This document shows, piece after piece, positions 10,731 to 21,373 of a DNA stretch of 64,000 bases. Position 1 is the stretch's first letter, and the number at the start of each line of letters is the position of its first letter. Origin of the DNA: Nepenthes gracilis (Eukaryota > Streptophyta > Magnoliopsida > Caryophyllales > Nepenthaceae); assembly GCA_033239525.1 (NCBI GenBank), contig BSYO01000002.1, positions 12,496,626-12,560,625 of the forward strand. Reading direction: 5' to 3'. A model generated the notes under the pieces. It was given only the letters and a program-made list of their open reading frames with translations, was not told the DNA's origin and searched no databases. Made by a program: the position numbers and the translations under genes.

Positions 10731-12780
10731 CCCCAGTTGCTCGCCCCGGTTGTCTCCCTGTTCGTCTCCAACTCCTCTTTTACGACCTCTGTTCTAACTT
10801 CGTGGCGGCTTCAATCTTCTGATGCAGCTGTGAGACCGTTTTTGCTGAATCAGGTTGGGATGGAGGCGCTTGCCGGTTGCCCCGTGAAGCTTTTCGGCCT
10901 AGAGCTGACTGGTCCCTCCCGGTACCAAAATCGCATCTCGACGAGGCTGTTGCGATTGGAGATGTCCTACTCTCGGGGCTCTTTTCGGTTTTTTTCTCTA
11001 CTCATCCTCGTATCTCGATTAATTAGGGTTGCTCGCCTCCGGATTGGCTGGGCTCTATGCTCAAGGCGAGGCCGAGAGCCCTGTCTCTGGTTTTCTTTGT
11101 GGAAGCTACGAGTTGGTGCTTCTGGTTTGTGCTGCGTTCCTTTTCGGGAGCTGCTGTCCGAACCTTAAGCTATTATGCGGCTCGCTGGATCTGCCGCTGA
11201 CAAATTGTCCAGTGCCCGATCTCTGAAGCATCTCTGCCTGTGAGTCCCTACCAGTTGGATGGGTTGGGGGGAGCCCGTTTATGCTCTGGACAGGGAATTA
11301 TATGCAGGAATGCCAAAGAGCTGGGTGTGGCCTGGTTTGGATGCTGGAAATCCTTCTGATGTTGTGAATGATATGGTGGTTGGACTATTTTTGCCATCTT
11401 GCTCCTCCAGTTTATGCAGTGGAACTCTTCGTTTCTGCTGTCCTCTGAGCTGATGTTTGAAGTGCTCTCACCTGCCTCTGCTTCTGCATATGGTGGACTT
11501 AATACGTCCCTCTTTGTGCGGTCATTGGGGTGATGTTTGCTACTGTTGGTGCCTCTTTGGCCTATCTTGTGATGGTATTCACTGCTCCTTCAATCGACGG
11601 GTCTGGTTTTGCTGGCTCGTGTGTTGCTTTGCCGTGTCTCCTTCCTGTGGAAGGTGTGGGGGTACCATGCATCCGGCTTGGGAATTTGGGTGTGGTCTTG
11701 ATGGCCTGTGACTTGATTGGTTGATAGAGTTCGATGTCATCTTCTTTTGCTGATGCTTTTGCTAGTATGCGGGCGCCAAGGGGTTGATGTCCACTGATTG
11801 TATTGAACTAAGGCTCGCCGCAATGCTTTGAAGCTGCCTCAATGGACTTTCTTGGCATCTACTATTGAGACCAAAGTAGCGGATTGGATTTGGGTGTCAA
11901 TTTGATGTCTTGGTGATTGTGTTCGCAACTTTTGTTTGCTGTTTTTGCTGGTGTTGGATTTGGCCATGCCTCGCTTTAAGGTGTCTCTAGACTGGAGTAT
12001 GAAGGTGCCTTCTATCTCGCTTTGTCAATGGAGATGTTCAAGGCTGCTGGTGTCTATTGGTTGGTGTTGGCTGGCTTTGATGAGGCTTAGGCATTCTGCT
12101 CTTCCTATTGATTGGGTTGGGAGCCCGTGCAATGGGTTAGGACTTTGGCTGATCTTGTGGGCTGCATCTTCCATGTAGGTGCCCAATGTTCTCATTGTGG
12201 AGTGCAAAGGGATCTGCTCCCGGTTGCGAGATCAATTCCGGGTGGGTGTAGATGCACCAAAGAAACGGCCGTGGCTCCTGTGGCGCGCTTCTTCTCGCTG
12301 CAATTGCCTTGTGGTTATGGTGGGTTTTCTCTTTCTGCGGCTACATGTCTAGGGATGCTACCGTTGCAGAAGGGTGCTGGTTTGGAGTGCAATCTCTGAA
12401 TGCAGTGGATGTTGATGCTCTTGCTGATCCTACTGCAGTTTTCCTTGCTGATGGTTATGCAGTTCTCTGTACTCGTGTTTGAACAAGGGATGGCTGAGAT
12501 GTATCCATGTTGCTCGCTCTTACTCTTCGTTGGGTGGGCGGATTTTGATCTCAATGTTGCTCCAACCAAGCTGCTGCTGGTTGTCTTGTGGCCTAAGTTG
12601 TGTAATTGATGGAGCTCGGTATCGGGATTTCCTTCGCTGTTGTGGGTGAATCAACTGCCGGATGGCTGCGGATGGGACTGTGCTGCAGTGGTGAAAGCTA
12701 CCATGCTGATTAAAACATCTTGATGCCCATTGAAGTGCAGAGTGCAACTGCTTTGCTGATTTTCTGATTTTTGGACATGA

Positions 12781-13507
12781 TTTTTTTTTTGGTAAGCAAG
12801 TATTTTGGATTAATGGGAGAAAAAATTACAAAATCGATGTTTTAACTCCAAGTATTTTGACTTGGGAGTAAAACATAACCCGCTGGGGCATACCCCGAGC
12901 AACAAGTACATACGGAGGTACATAATAGACCTCTAGGAGGCCAACGTTCTACAGAACCTATAGAAAATGAAAAATGTTACATCACAAAACAGCGGGTCCA
13001 ACCCACTGCAATCCAAGACAGTCGGCACTGCAATGCACCAGTAGCAACAAAGAAAATCACCAATCCAGGTTCAAAAATCCACACAGCTATGGAAGCTACA
13101 GCAACTTTGCCATATCCACCAGCCTTTGTACATCCAAGTCACCAAAAAGGATCCAGGATAACTAGCATCCACATCCAGGTCATCCAAATCAGCATCGACT
13201 GATAACATCAGCCAAGAATATCTTCAGCAGGCTCTGTACTGCTCCAGCAGCAAAAAAAGCAGCCTCCAGCTTATCAATTCCATGCAACCGCACAGAGGTG
13301 AGTATGAAGAAGCAAGGAAACCGACATCAGCTTGCCTTCCAACACAAAGACCGGATTTCGCACCATTCCAACATCTCATGGTCAAAAACCGGCAACATAA
13401 GAAATCAAGTCTCCACCAGCTCAAAGATTTTACGCCAATGGGATCTTTATGCCATCCGTGGGCCTTTTCAGCACCGCAATGCGGCCGCCTTCAGCAGCAA
13501 CAGTAGA
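12781..13507 (-). mobile_element. NC8: 5'-truncated 0.73-kb copy inside NC1
   Basis: The 15-bp TSD gatttttggacatga is perfect at 12766-12780 and 13508-13522. The minus-strand insert has no coding domain and ends with the conserved tail: the T-run and ggtaagcaag at its plus-strand left end are the reversed ACC(A)n. Its body matches the HL3 3' region at about 59190-59780 almost block by block, including the segments reading TTGATAAGCTGGAGGCT and GATGACCTGGATGTGGATGC. Confidence 0.93.
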
Positions 13508-14016
13508 GATTTTTGGACATGATGCCACTGGTTGTTAGAACTTGTGTGGTGTTTCAATGATTTCGTGTGTATTTTGATATACTATCTGCTCGGGGAATGC
13601 CCTAGCGCTTTATGCATTATCTTCAAGTCAAAACACTTGGATTTAATGTATAGTCTGTATAATTTTTTCTCCCATTAATCCAAAATTCTTACTTACCAAA
13701 AAAAAAAATTAAAAAGGATGAATTATTGCTTCTAGTTACAGCTCTACAGTGCTTGAATTGGTCATATTTGGACAGAATGCCTAAACCGATAATGGAATCA
13801 TCCCATCCAATCCAAATGCGACCAGAAGGGTCTTCCGAATAGTTCATCTCCCACTTCCAAGAAGGCATCAACATATTTGAGATATGAGATGCCTTATTTT
13901 CTTTGACCCTAGTCTCCACAAAGCCAAAAATAGAGCTTCGGGAAGATCGAATGACATTCTTGACTTCATGGGATTTGATTGCCCCATTAAGTCCACAGAC
14001 ATTCCAACAAGCGATG

Positions 14017-14816
14017 TTAACCATGGGGCAGAGGAGAAGGGGTTTTTTTCCTTTTAGGCCCCTTTGATTTTTTCGTTAGCGTCTTACCCACTGGAATCTC
14101 ACCGCCAAATTCTGTAAGATCAGATTGAGGACATGCAGATTGGAAGGAACTACCCACCTCACACGGTGAGGTTGGAATACGTTTAGCCTGCAAACGAGAG
14201 CTTCTTGAGCTGGAGGGATTGCATATGTTGGAGGAACATGGAGGCACCCCCTCCCTCTGATCCTCTTCCAGCAAAGGCAGCTCATCCTTACGACCACTCG
14301 AGGATCTACTACTTCCATCTTGACCTAGGCCTTCAATTTCCAGGGGAGGTTCTCCCCGATTCTCTCACTCTAGTTCAGAAGGGGTCAAGATCCTCAAATC
14401 AGCCTCCTCGCCGATCAGAGTGGAGCTTAGATCTGGTTTAGAGAACCCTAAAGCATCCTTTTTCATAATCCCATCAGAAGGTTCTAAAGAGGTGTCCGCC
14501 TCTGCGCATTGTAATGCCTTTTTTTTTTGGTAATTAATTAAGTATTTTGGATTATAGGGAGAAAAAATTACAAATCCTATGTTTTATCTCCAAGTATTTT
14601 ACTTGGATTTAAAACATAACAAGCTAGGGCATACCCCGAGCAAACGGTACAACAAGTAATACCAAAACAGCCTCTAGGAGGACAGCGTTCGAAAGAAAAC
14701 AAAATATGAAATCAGATTTTACACACAGCCGGCTCTCCAGCCACACAATGTCACTCCGTCTTCAAAGTGCCACTCCGACCTGGGCATTGTAATGCCGCAA
14801 AGGAATTGGACTCCAG
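14017..14816 (-). pseudogene. LINE-E ORF1 C-terminal part
   Basis: Minus strand. A Ser/Pro-rich ORF1 tail ends in a basic block (KKSKGPKRKKTPSPLPHG). Its stop overlaps the ORF2 start by 8 nt (ATGGTTAA at 14017-14024), as in LINE-A and LINE-C. An in-frame TGA lies about 14370 (ELE*ENRGE). A 265-bp tail copy interrupts it at 14519-14783, and the frame continues to about 14816, where another minus-strand tail begins. The DUF4283 core is not seen here. Confidence 0.65.
14519..14783 (-). mobile_element. 265-bp tail copy in LINE-E ORF1
   Basis: The 13-bp TSD gcattgtaatgcc is perfect at 14506-14518 and 14784-14796. The insert is almost only the conserved 3' tail, on the minus strand, including the stem arms at about 14578-14616 and the GGGGTATGCCCTAGC box. 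The end sequence carries TTAATTAATTACC in place of CTTACTTACC. Confidence 0.92.
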
Positions 14817-14817
14817 C

Positions 14818-17800
14818 TTTTTTTTTTGGTAAGTAAGTAATTTGGATTAATGGGAGAAAAATTTTACAAGAAATGATTTATCTCCAAGTGTTTTTCTGAC
14901 TTAGGGATGAAACATAATCGCTAGGGCATGCCCCGAGCACTCTGATACAACGAATGAAACCAACACAAGAAAAACTGGTAATCACTCAATACAATCAAAA
15001 CACTCTAATATTAGTAGAGCATTTCCTATACAGACCATGCCAAACCAAAGCGTTTCCGAAAATTGGCAACTCAAGCCATCTATTCGCCAACAGCATCTTT
15101 ATGCCAGCCGTGGGCCTTTCCAGCGCCACATGGTGAAACAAAATCTGAAATCCAAGCACAGCATCCAGCACTTACTACACAGCAAACGGAAGCCCGCACC
15201 AATCTAATATTAGCTGCTGCACGCACACTTCAGCAACAAATGTAGGTAGCACATCCAGGTCGAGAGCAGCAGCTCACAATAGCTGCAATGAGGCATTGCA
15301 ATGGATCAACATACTCCAAATTTACATCCATCGAGTGGGAACAGATAGCGGGCTTCACAGCACCATCAACTTCGAGCAAAAGTCAGCAGCAATATTTGCA
15401 AAGATTCAACCTTCCACTGTAGGAACATCAACTAATTCACCCAAACAAGGTGAAATCGGGTCGCCATACCCCTCATTAATCAATGCAACATCAACGGACA
15501 GTCCTACCTCGGCCAAAAGTCGATCCGCTGTCTTCCAAACAGCGCCGATTGATGGAGCCCAACTAATGAACCTCCACAAGACATAGCAAGAACCCGGCTA
15601 TTAATCGTCAGTTTGGCTCCAGGCCACACGACAACCCAGAGCACACCAAATTTTCAAAAACAACAATATGATAGCGAACCTTCCAGCAGACTCTTTTTTT
15701 TTGGTAAGTAAGTATTTTTGGATTATAGGGAGAAAAATATTACAGAATCTATGTTTTTACTCCAAGTATTTTAACTTGGAGTAAAAACATAAACTGCTAG
15801 GGCATACCCCGAGCATCTAATACATCGGAAAAAAATAAAAAAACTCCCCTAGGAGGACATACGATCAACATAATCAACAAAATATGGGTCCTGTCTAATA
15901 TATGACCTAACTCATAATCCGCCACTGCCAAAACGACAGAGCAACACAAGAAACGAACAACCATGCCAGCCATCGCAGTTTCAAAATCACCTTAAACTTC
16001 TTCAAAGAATGCAAAATTCCAGCAACCATTTGACACAAGAACCTCAAGGGTTCATCCGAAAAGTCAGCAACATCACCGCCAAAGAACTACAAGAGAGGAA
16101 CTTCAACACAAGCAAAGGCACAATCCATGAGGTCCTCTCGCAAACCAGCAATATCCAGCAGCAACCGGGCAGCAAAGCCAAGGACCGCTGCACATCCCTG
16201 CCCAACAAAGAGTCCACCCACGCATCCAACAAAGAAGACGAGACCAAGATCTGCCATCCACCTAATAGCAACCCTATATTTCCAATTTCCCCAACACCAT
16301 CGAATGGCTCCAGCAGCACCTTGCATCAGCAAGCAGCATACCGCGATCGCACAGGCCAGCGCACACCTGACAATATCAATAATAGAAGGCTGCAGCATTA
16401 AGCTTCAGCAATACAGCCCCCCAGAATAACTAGCATGCTAAACACCATGGGCAACAACGCTCCCTGCTTCAGCTATGTTTCAGCATCACAGCCCACACCA
16501 CTCCAACAATATCAGCTATACAGTCTTCATCCCACAGCCAACGGGAGTAAATAGCAAAAGCCATGCTTCTGCTGCATCAAAACTCACTCATACATTCATT
16601 ATCAGCCCCAACTTCCAGCAATAAAATGGCATCAGAGGAGAACCGAACAGCATCAGCAACCATGCTCATTCCCAGCACTCCACATTGAGGTGGCACTACC
16701 TACCAACCCCAGCATGGCCACAGGCCCCCGAGCAACATCAGTAGTAGCATTAATGCATCAGACCCCAGCATGGCCACAGACACCCGAGCAACATTAGTAG
16801 CAACATTAATGCATCATAAGACACCGCAATACATTCACACTTAGCCCAGCTTCCTGAACCATGCCAGCCAACCTTCCACTCCACAATTCCCACAAGCAGT
16901 GTTCATAAGACAGAAATGTAGCACCAAAAAAAAAGCTTCTGCCTCATGCAGAGACTACATCAGATCTGAAAAACCAGGGGCACCCATATGCACTTCACTA
17001 TCACACTAGTACCGCATTATCCTGCTGAAACTGCCAAGCAGATTAGAGCAATCACGGTTCCAGCAGCAACCTTTGGCACCCTGGTTTTATATCAAAGACA
17101 ACCATGAAACACAGCAAGCCATAGCATCTCGCAGATGTATAGCTATGGTTTAGCAAACAGCAGACAAGAAACTGAGAATAATAGCAGGGCCCGTGAACAT
17201 CCGGTAGCATCAAGTATCAAAACCAACAGCATCATAAATCCAGCAATATAGCTTCATATAACAGCTAGTATGCTAGAAACCATGGACATCACAAACCCAC
17301 CTTCACCGGAGAGAGCAAACAGACCAGTTCTACATGTATCAAAGATCTCATCCCACACCACACCACCAATGATACCGACCCAGCGATACCGGCTTCATCC
17401 CCAACCAAAGATCGCAGAAAACCAAACGACAACCCCCACATAATCGCTTATTTGTTCATCAAAGATCAACATCCCTGACTACTAAGGCTGCGCCGGAAAA
17501 CCCGACAGCAACAGACTCAAGCTCAAATCCAACACTTTCGGGGAACCCGGCCAACATCTTACAGAACCATGCCAATCATCCTTCCGCACCAATATGTCCA
17601 CAAGCAGTCACAAAAATACAACTACCAACAATAGTAAGAGGAATAAAATTTCTCCAACATTACAGCAACAGTACCAGTACTTATCCAAATTTGTGAGATA
17701 AGCACCAGATGCCCAGACTGCTACAACAATGCAAAAACAGCATTATCAAAGCCCCAGCGGATCAAAATATAGTACCAAAACAACGACCCCAAGCCACATC

Positions 17801-18050
17801 CGGGCAAATCATATGCAACATCAGCTGCAAGGAAGGCTACAACTAGAAAACCAAGACATTCCCTTCCTTGACCACTCACTCATCGCCCAAACAAATCCCA
17901 ACACAGAGCCAGGACCAGCCCAATAAGTTGCAACCTCGATCACAATCCCAACACAGGCAGAGTGCCAAACACTCGAATCACACACTCACACTTTTTTTTT
18001 TTTTTTTTTGGGGAGGGAGGGATGACAAAGTCTTGAGAAGGGGACAAAGA
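14818..18050 (-). mobile_element. Minus-strand 3'-region sequence with two conserved tails
   Basis: This is CA-rich plus-strand DNA without a supported gene. One minus-strand tail starts at the T-run at 14815-14826, a second at 15694. The second carries a perfect stem-loop (15751-15790). The rest, to about 18050, looks like the T/G-rich 3' region of these elements read backwards, and part of it may be the 3' region of LINE-B, whose ORF2 stop lies at 20354. I could not find the TSD partners of either tail, so boundaries are open. The plus-strand open frames here (for example 16009-16401) show no domain. Confidence 0.6.
15751..15790 (-). promoter_or_regulatory. Perfect 17-bp stem-loop in the conserved 3' tail
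   Basis: Arms at 15751-15767 and 15774-15790 are exact reverse complements, with a 6-nt loop. The same position in other copies carries different but still paired arms. It lies about 45-60 nt from the end of the element. In L1-type LINEs with stringent 3' recognition such a structure is bound by the RT; that role is inferred here. Confidence 0.8.
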
Positions 18051-18065
18051 CAACACCAAAGTATC

Positions 18066-20136
18066 TTTTTTTGGTAAGTAAGAATTTTGGATTAATGGGA
18101 GAAAAAATTACAACATCTATATTTTTATCTCCAAGTATTTTGACTTGGGGAAACAATATAATCCTCTAGGGCATACCCCGAGCAACTAGTACATCCAAAG
18201 GTACAAAAAAGACCTCTATGAGGCCAGCGTACTACAAAGCCAGTATGAAATGAAAATTAAATACAACACAACGCAGAGGGAAAGTGCAATTTTCGTTCCC
18301 CGCAAATCAATCTAAAACGTCAAAAACAAATCGAGATATCGAAGGGACAACCCCAAATTCCGGATCCACACAACGGTGAGAGCATCCCAATCCAAAATAC
18401 TTACTTACCAAAAAAAAAAGTGAGAGCATCCTAGGCCAAGAGATCCAACTGGATCTACAAACATTAATCAATTCTCACGCCAAACCATGCAAACAAGAAG
18501 ACTCCATTCATCAAACTAGTCCAAATCTATATCAAGATCACAAAGATCCCGCATTTCAAAGAATTGCAGTCAATCAAGCGTGTGACACCGGCCGCTGATC
18601 ATAGACTAGATAGAAGCCGGCGACTTCAGCAGTCTGCGGTAAATCCGAACAAGATTAATGACAAGCAACTACAAAGTGGAGGAGCAACGTTGTTCAAATT
18701 ACAACCAACATCACAAGTAGTGCATCCAGTCCTAGCATCATCATCACAGTAATAACGGCCCAACATATCGAACGTAACCACCGCTTCAAGTTCAGCAACG
18801 TGTCCAGAAGAGCACCAGCCTCCAAATTATCGAAACCCAATTTGCCCACATCATCAAAGCTCCACCAAGCCTCCAAAAACACCAGCAACAATATCAGCTC
18901 ACGTATCGTAACAGAGCGAAGGGGACAGCGAGCACATTTGCAGCAAACGAGTTTCGAACACAAAGAAAACCAGCTTCCGAACAGCAATTTTGATTCTCAG
19001 TGCAAAAGAAATTATCCGCACAAATCCGGGAGCAAAAAAGTCGAAGTTCGGGGACAGCACAATTTACAGCCCCAAAACAGACAGCATTTGAGCAAACCAA
19101 GAAACAGAGAGGACAATGCACTTCATCAAAGATCTACACCGCATCACGGACCATGGGTTTCATCAAGATACACTTACAACAAAACTCCTCACACCATAGC
19201 ACCAAGGCATCCAAAACCAGCATAGCAAAACCAACAAAGATCACAACTCCTCATCGGACCCAAAGAAGAAGATGAGTGGCCATGCAGCCAGCACTACCAC
19301 CACCAACATCGGGAAAGATACACCCATCCGCAAATTGATTGTGAAGTTCAGCCCATGACAATACTCAAGGAGGCAATGCAACAAAACAGTTCCAAGAAAA
19401 ACCAAGAACAACAATCAAAGAGTCAAGCCAAACGTTGCAATGACCATTGACATTTCAATGCTAACGAAAAATTGAGCTTCAAACCAAAGGACAATGTGCA
19501 CGGGCCTCGGGCAGACCTGCAAGATCATGCAGCACCCGGGCTAAGAACCGAGAGTATAACCGTGAGAGAGCATACTAATTGATTGCTGCGGTACATTACA
19601 AACAGCCCCAATGCCAAGAAGTAAATCTTCCAAAATCGAAGTCGACAGTTTCAGCCCCATACTGATAAGCAAAGAAGACTACTCGCACACCCATCAAGAT
19701 CAGGCTAACAAAACAAATCCAAAGACACCCGAGCCTCAACAACGGCAGCTTTAAATTATTCACACTGGACTCCAATTCCAACCCATGCCAAAATCGTCCA
19801 ATCCAAAATGCCCCGGAGATGCAAGATCCCTAGAGAATACACCCTCCTGCGCAGACAACATCAGATCGGGAAATACCGGTGGCGGCACATGTCACCCAAT
19901 AATCAAATCATATTCCGTGTTACCCCAGAAACCATACTGCCCAAGCTTCACCAGCTCATTCCCCAAAGCAGCATCAGTTTAGAACAAACGACGTAGCCAC
20001 AAAACACAGTTATCGATACACCGACAGCAACAAGCTCCAATACTCCAAATTCCCATCTAACCAAAAAGAAATCATCACCAATCCGTTGAAAAAAGGCCCA
20101 CAATCCTGGATACTACCACAATTCTATAACCCACAT
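18066..20136 (-). mobile_element. NC9: 2.07-kb ORF-less element
   Basis: The TSD caacaccaaag(t/c)atc, 15 bp with one mismatch, lies at 18051-18065 and 20137-20151. The tail is at the plus-strand left (T-run, ggtaagtaag, GGGCATACCCCGAGC box). The rest is T/G-rich on the minus strand with no supported gene. No GGCCGG-type 5' module is visible, so it is probably 5'-truncated. It contains the 32-bp insertion at 18388-18419. Confidence 0.78.
18388..18419 (+). mobile_element. 32-bp ultra-short insertion of the LINE 3' end
   Basis: The perfect 12-bp TSD gtgagagcatcc is at 18376-18387 and 18420-18431. The insert consists only of CAATCCAAAATACTTACTTACC-type end sequence (22 nt) and A10. It shows that reverse transcription started at the 3' end and stopped after about 20 template bases. 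Confidence 0.93.
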
Positions 20137-20353
20137 CAACACCAAAGCATCTACATCACCCATTTTCAAGAAAACAATACAATGTATTAAGCAGGTACAA
20201 ACAAACCAAAATCGAGAACCAAACCACAAAAGAGCCAGCCAAACCAATCGTCATTTATCGCAGACTCAAAATGAGGAAAAGGCAATAACCACTGATGAAC
20301 AACTAGTAGGCAAGGGGGCAGCTTCAACAACTTCTCAATTCTTTTTTTTTATT

Positions 20354-21279
20354 TTAAATACCCCACCGCATCCGAGTCGACCTGGAGACACCCTTGTCGG
20401 GCACCGAGATGGTCATTAATTTAAGCCTCACAACATTGACCACCGAAGAGAAAAGTTGGGAAGTGTCTTGGGTGGAGGATTTTTGGAATATTCGGTTATT
20501 ACGCTCCTTCCATATGAAATAAACCGTGGCGGCCAAAGATAAGCGTTTAGAGACAGCCAGAAGGCTTTTCCCTTTCCAAATAGAAGCAGCCCAAGATATG
20601 TTTTGATTCCATTCAGGATGGGGCCAAAGAATACCGGAGTGACTTTGAACATTATCCCATAAGGCTCTGGAGAATTGGCATGAAAAGAAAAGATGACCAA
20701 GGTCTTCATCTCCTGTGTTGCAGAGTATGCATCGAGGAGAAAGGTTTGGGATATAATGAAGGCGGTCAAGGGTATTCAGTCTACCCTTAATGGCGAGCCA
20801 TAGGGTAAAGGCGTGGGAAGGGATATGGGATGGACCCCACACCAATTGAGCCCAATTAACCTTAGGTTTGGGAGGATGGATGAGATGGTATGCAAACTTA
20901 GTCGAGAATTTGCCATTGACATTCCCATTCCACCTTACTTACCAAAAAAAAAAAAAAAAAAGACATTCCCATTCCACCTCAATGAGTCTTTTTGATTGCT
21001 GCGAGGGAGATTTTTCGGCATATTCATGGCAAGGTGGGACACCTTAGTGTCAAAGGGGTTGGGCCAAGACCATCCGTTGTTCCTGATTATTGCATCAACC
21101 TTAACATCCCAGTGCAAACCCGAAAGAAGGCGAGTACGGTCAGAGCTCACCTCACTCAGGGGGCCGAGGGGGTGCCAGTTATCGTGCCAGAGGAAGGTAT
21201 CAGAACCATCCCCAATGTCCTTGACAGAGTAGGCGCTCATAAAAGGCCTCAGTTTCATAATCTTACGCCAACTCCAAGG
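20354..21279 (-). pseudogene. LINE-B ORF2 C-terminal part (zf-RVT)
   Basis: Minus strand. The sequence reads RKIMKLRPFMSAYSVKDIGDG, then a tryptophan-rich region and the zf-RVT domain: LVWGPSHIPSHAFTLWLAIK, then CILCNTGDEDLGHLFFSC with the C-x2-C and H/C pattern, and LSLAATVYFIWKERNNRIF. The stop is at 20354. The domain is common at the C-terminus of plant LINE ORF2. The frame is interrupted by the 26-bp insertion at 20936-20961, which adds FFFFFFGK-type residues; without it the reading frame is long and nearly clean. It is the same protein as 27784-28584, separated by HL2. Confidence 0.85.
20936..20961 (+). mobile_element. 26-bp ultra-short insertion of the LINE 3' end
   Basis: The perfect 18-bp TSD gacattcccattccacct is at 20918-20935 and 20962-20979. 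The insert is TACTTACC followed by A18, that is 8 template bases and the tail. It lies inside LINE-B ORF2, so the uninterrupted coding sequence confirms the ancestral state. Confidence 0.95.
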
Positions 21280-21373
21280 CTCAGTCTCGCCTGTTAGAGA
21301 GAGACGCTCTCTTCTCTCTCTACAATTTCAAATCGTCCCGCCTTGCGATTTTGAACTCTTGTCTCCGTCGACC

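Larger units (their letters stand above)
10604..13710 (+). mobile_element. NC1: complete ORF-less element with TSD
   Basis: The element is bounded by the 11-bp TSD aaaaaggatga at 10593-10603 and 13711-13721. Its own length is about 2.37 kb after removing NC8. The 5' end has TAGAGAGAG (10613), a C/T-rich block, an AAATTTC/GAAATTTG inverted repeat (10645-10675) and GCCATGGCCGG (10717). The first two blocks recur in half-LINEs HL2 and HL4. The body is T/G-rich and lacks any conserved ORF1 or ORF2 domain. The tail near 13590-13710 has the stem arms and ends cttacttacc plus A-run. It splits LINE-E ORF2, which encodes one continuous endonuclease when NC1 is removed. It must have moved in trans. Confidence 0.93.
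10333..14024 (-). pseudogene. LINE-E ORF2 N-terminal endonuclease, split by NC1
   Basis: Minus strand. The start ATGGTTAAC (14024) encodes MVNIACWNVCGLNG, the classic first motif of LINE APE-like endonucleases, then VETRVKENK and WKWEMNYSEDPSGRIWIGWD. The frame is cut at 13722 by NC1 and resumes at 10591 with FITFIYPSNSEI, LGDFNAI and FTWNDGRD, ending at the HL8 junction near 10333. Removing NC1 and one TSD copy restores a continuous frame (NNSSF to FITFIY). This proves the nesting order. The catalytic SDH region, RT and zf-RVT are not present on this side. Related LINE-A and LINE-C copies give the expected layout. Confidence 0.85.

Noticed and set aside
10581..11168. 195-codon frame at the 5' end of NC1 as a possible ORF1
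   Set aside because: It starts in the TSD flank, lacks the SWA box and DUF4283 motifs, and reads through the leader by chance.
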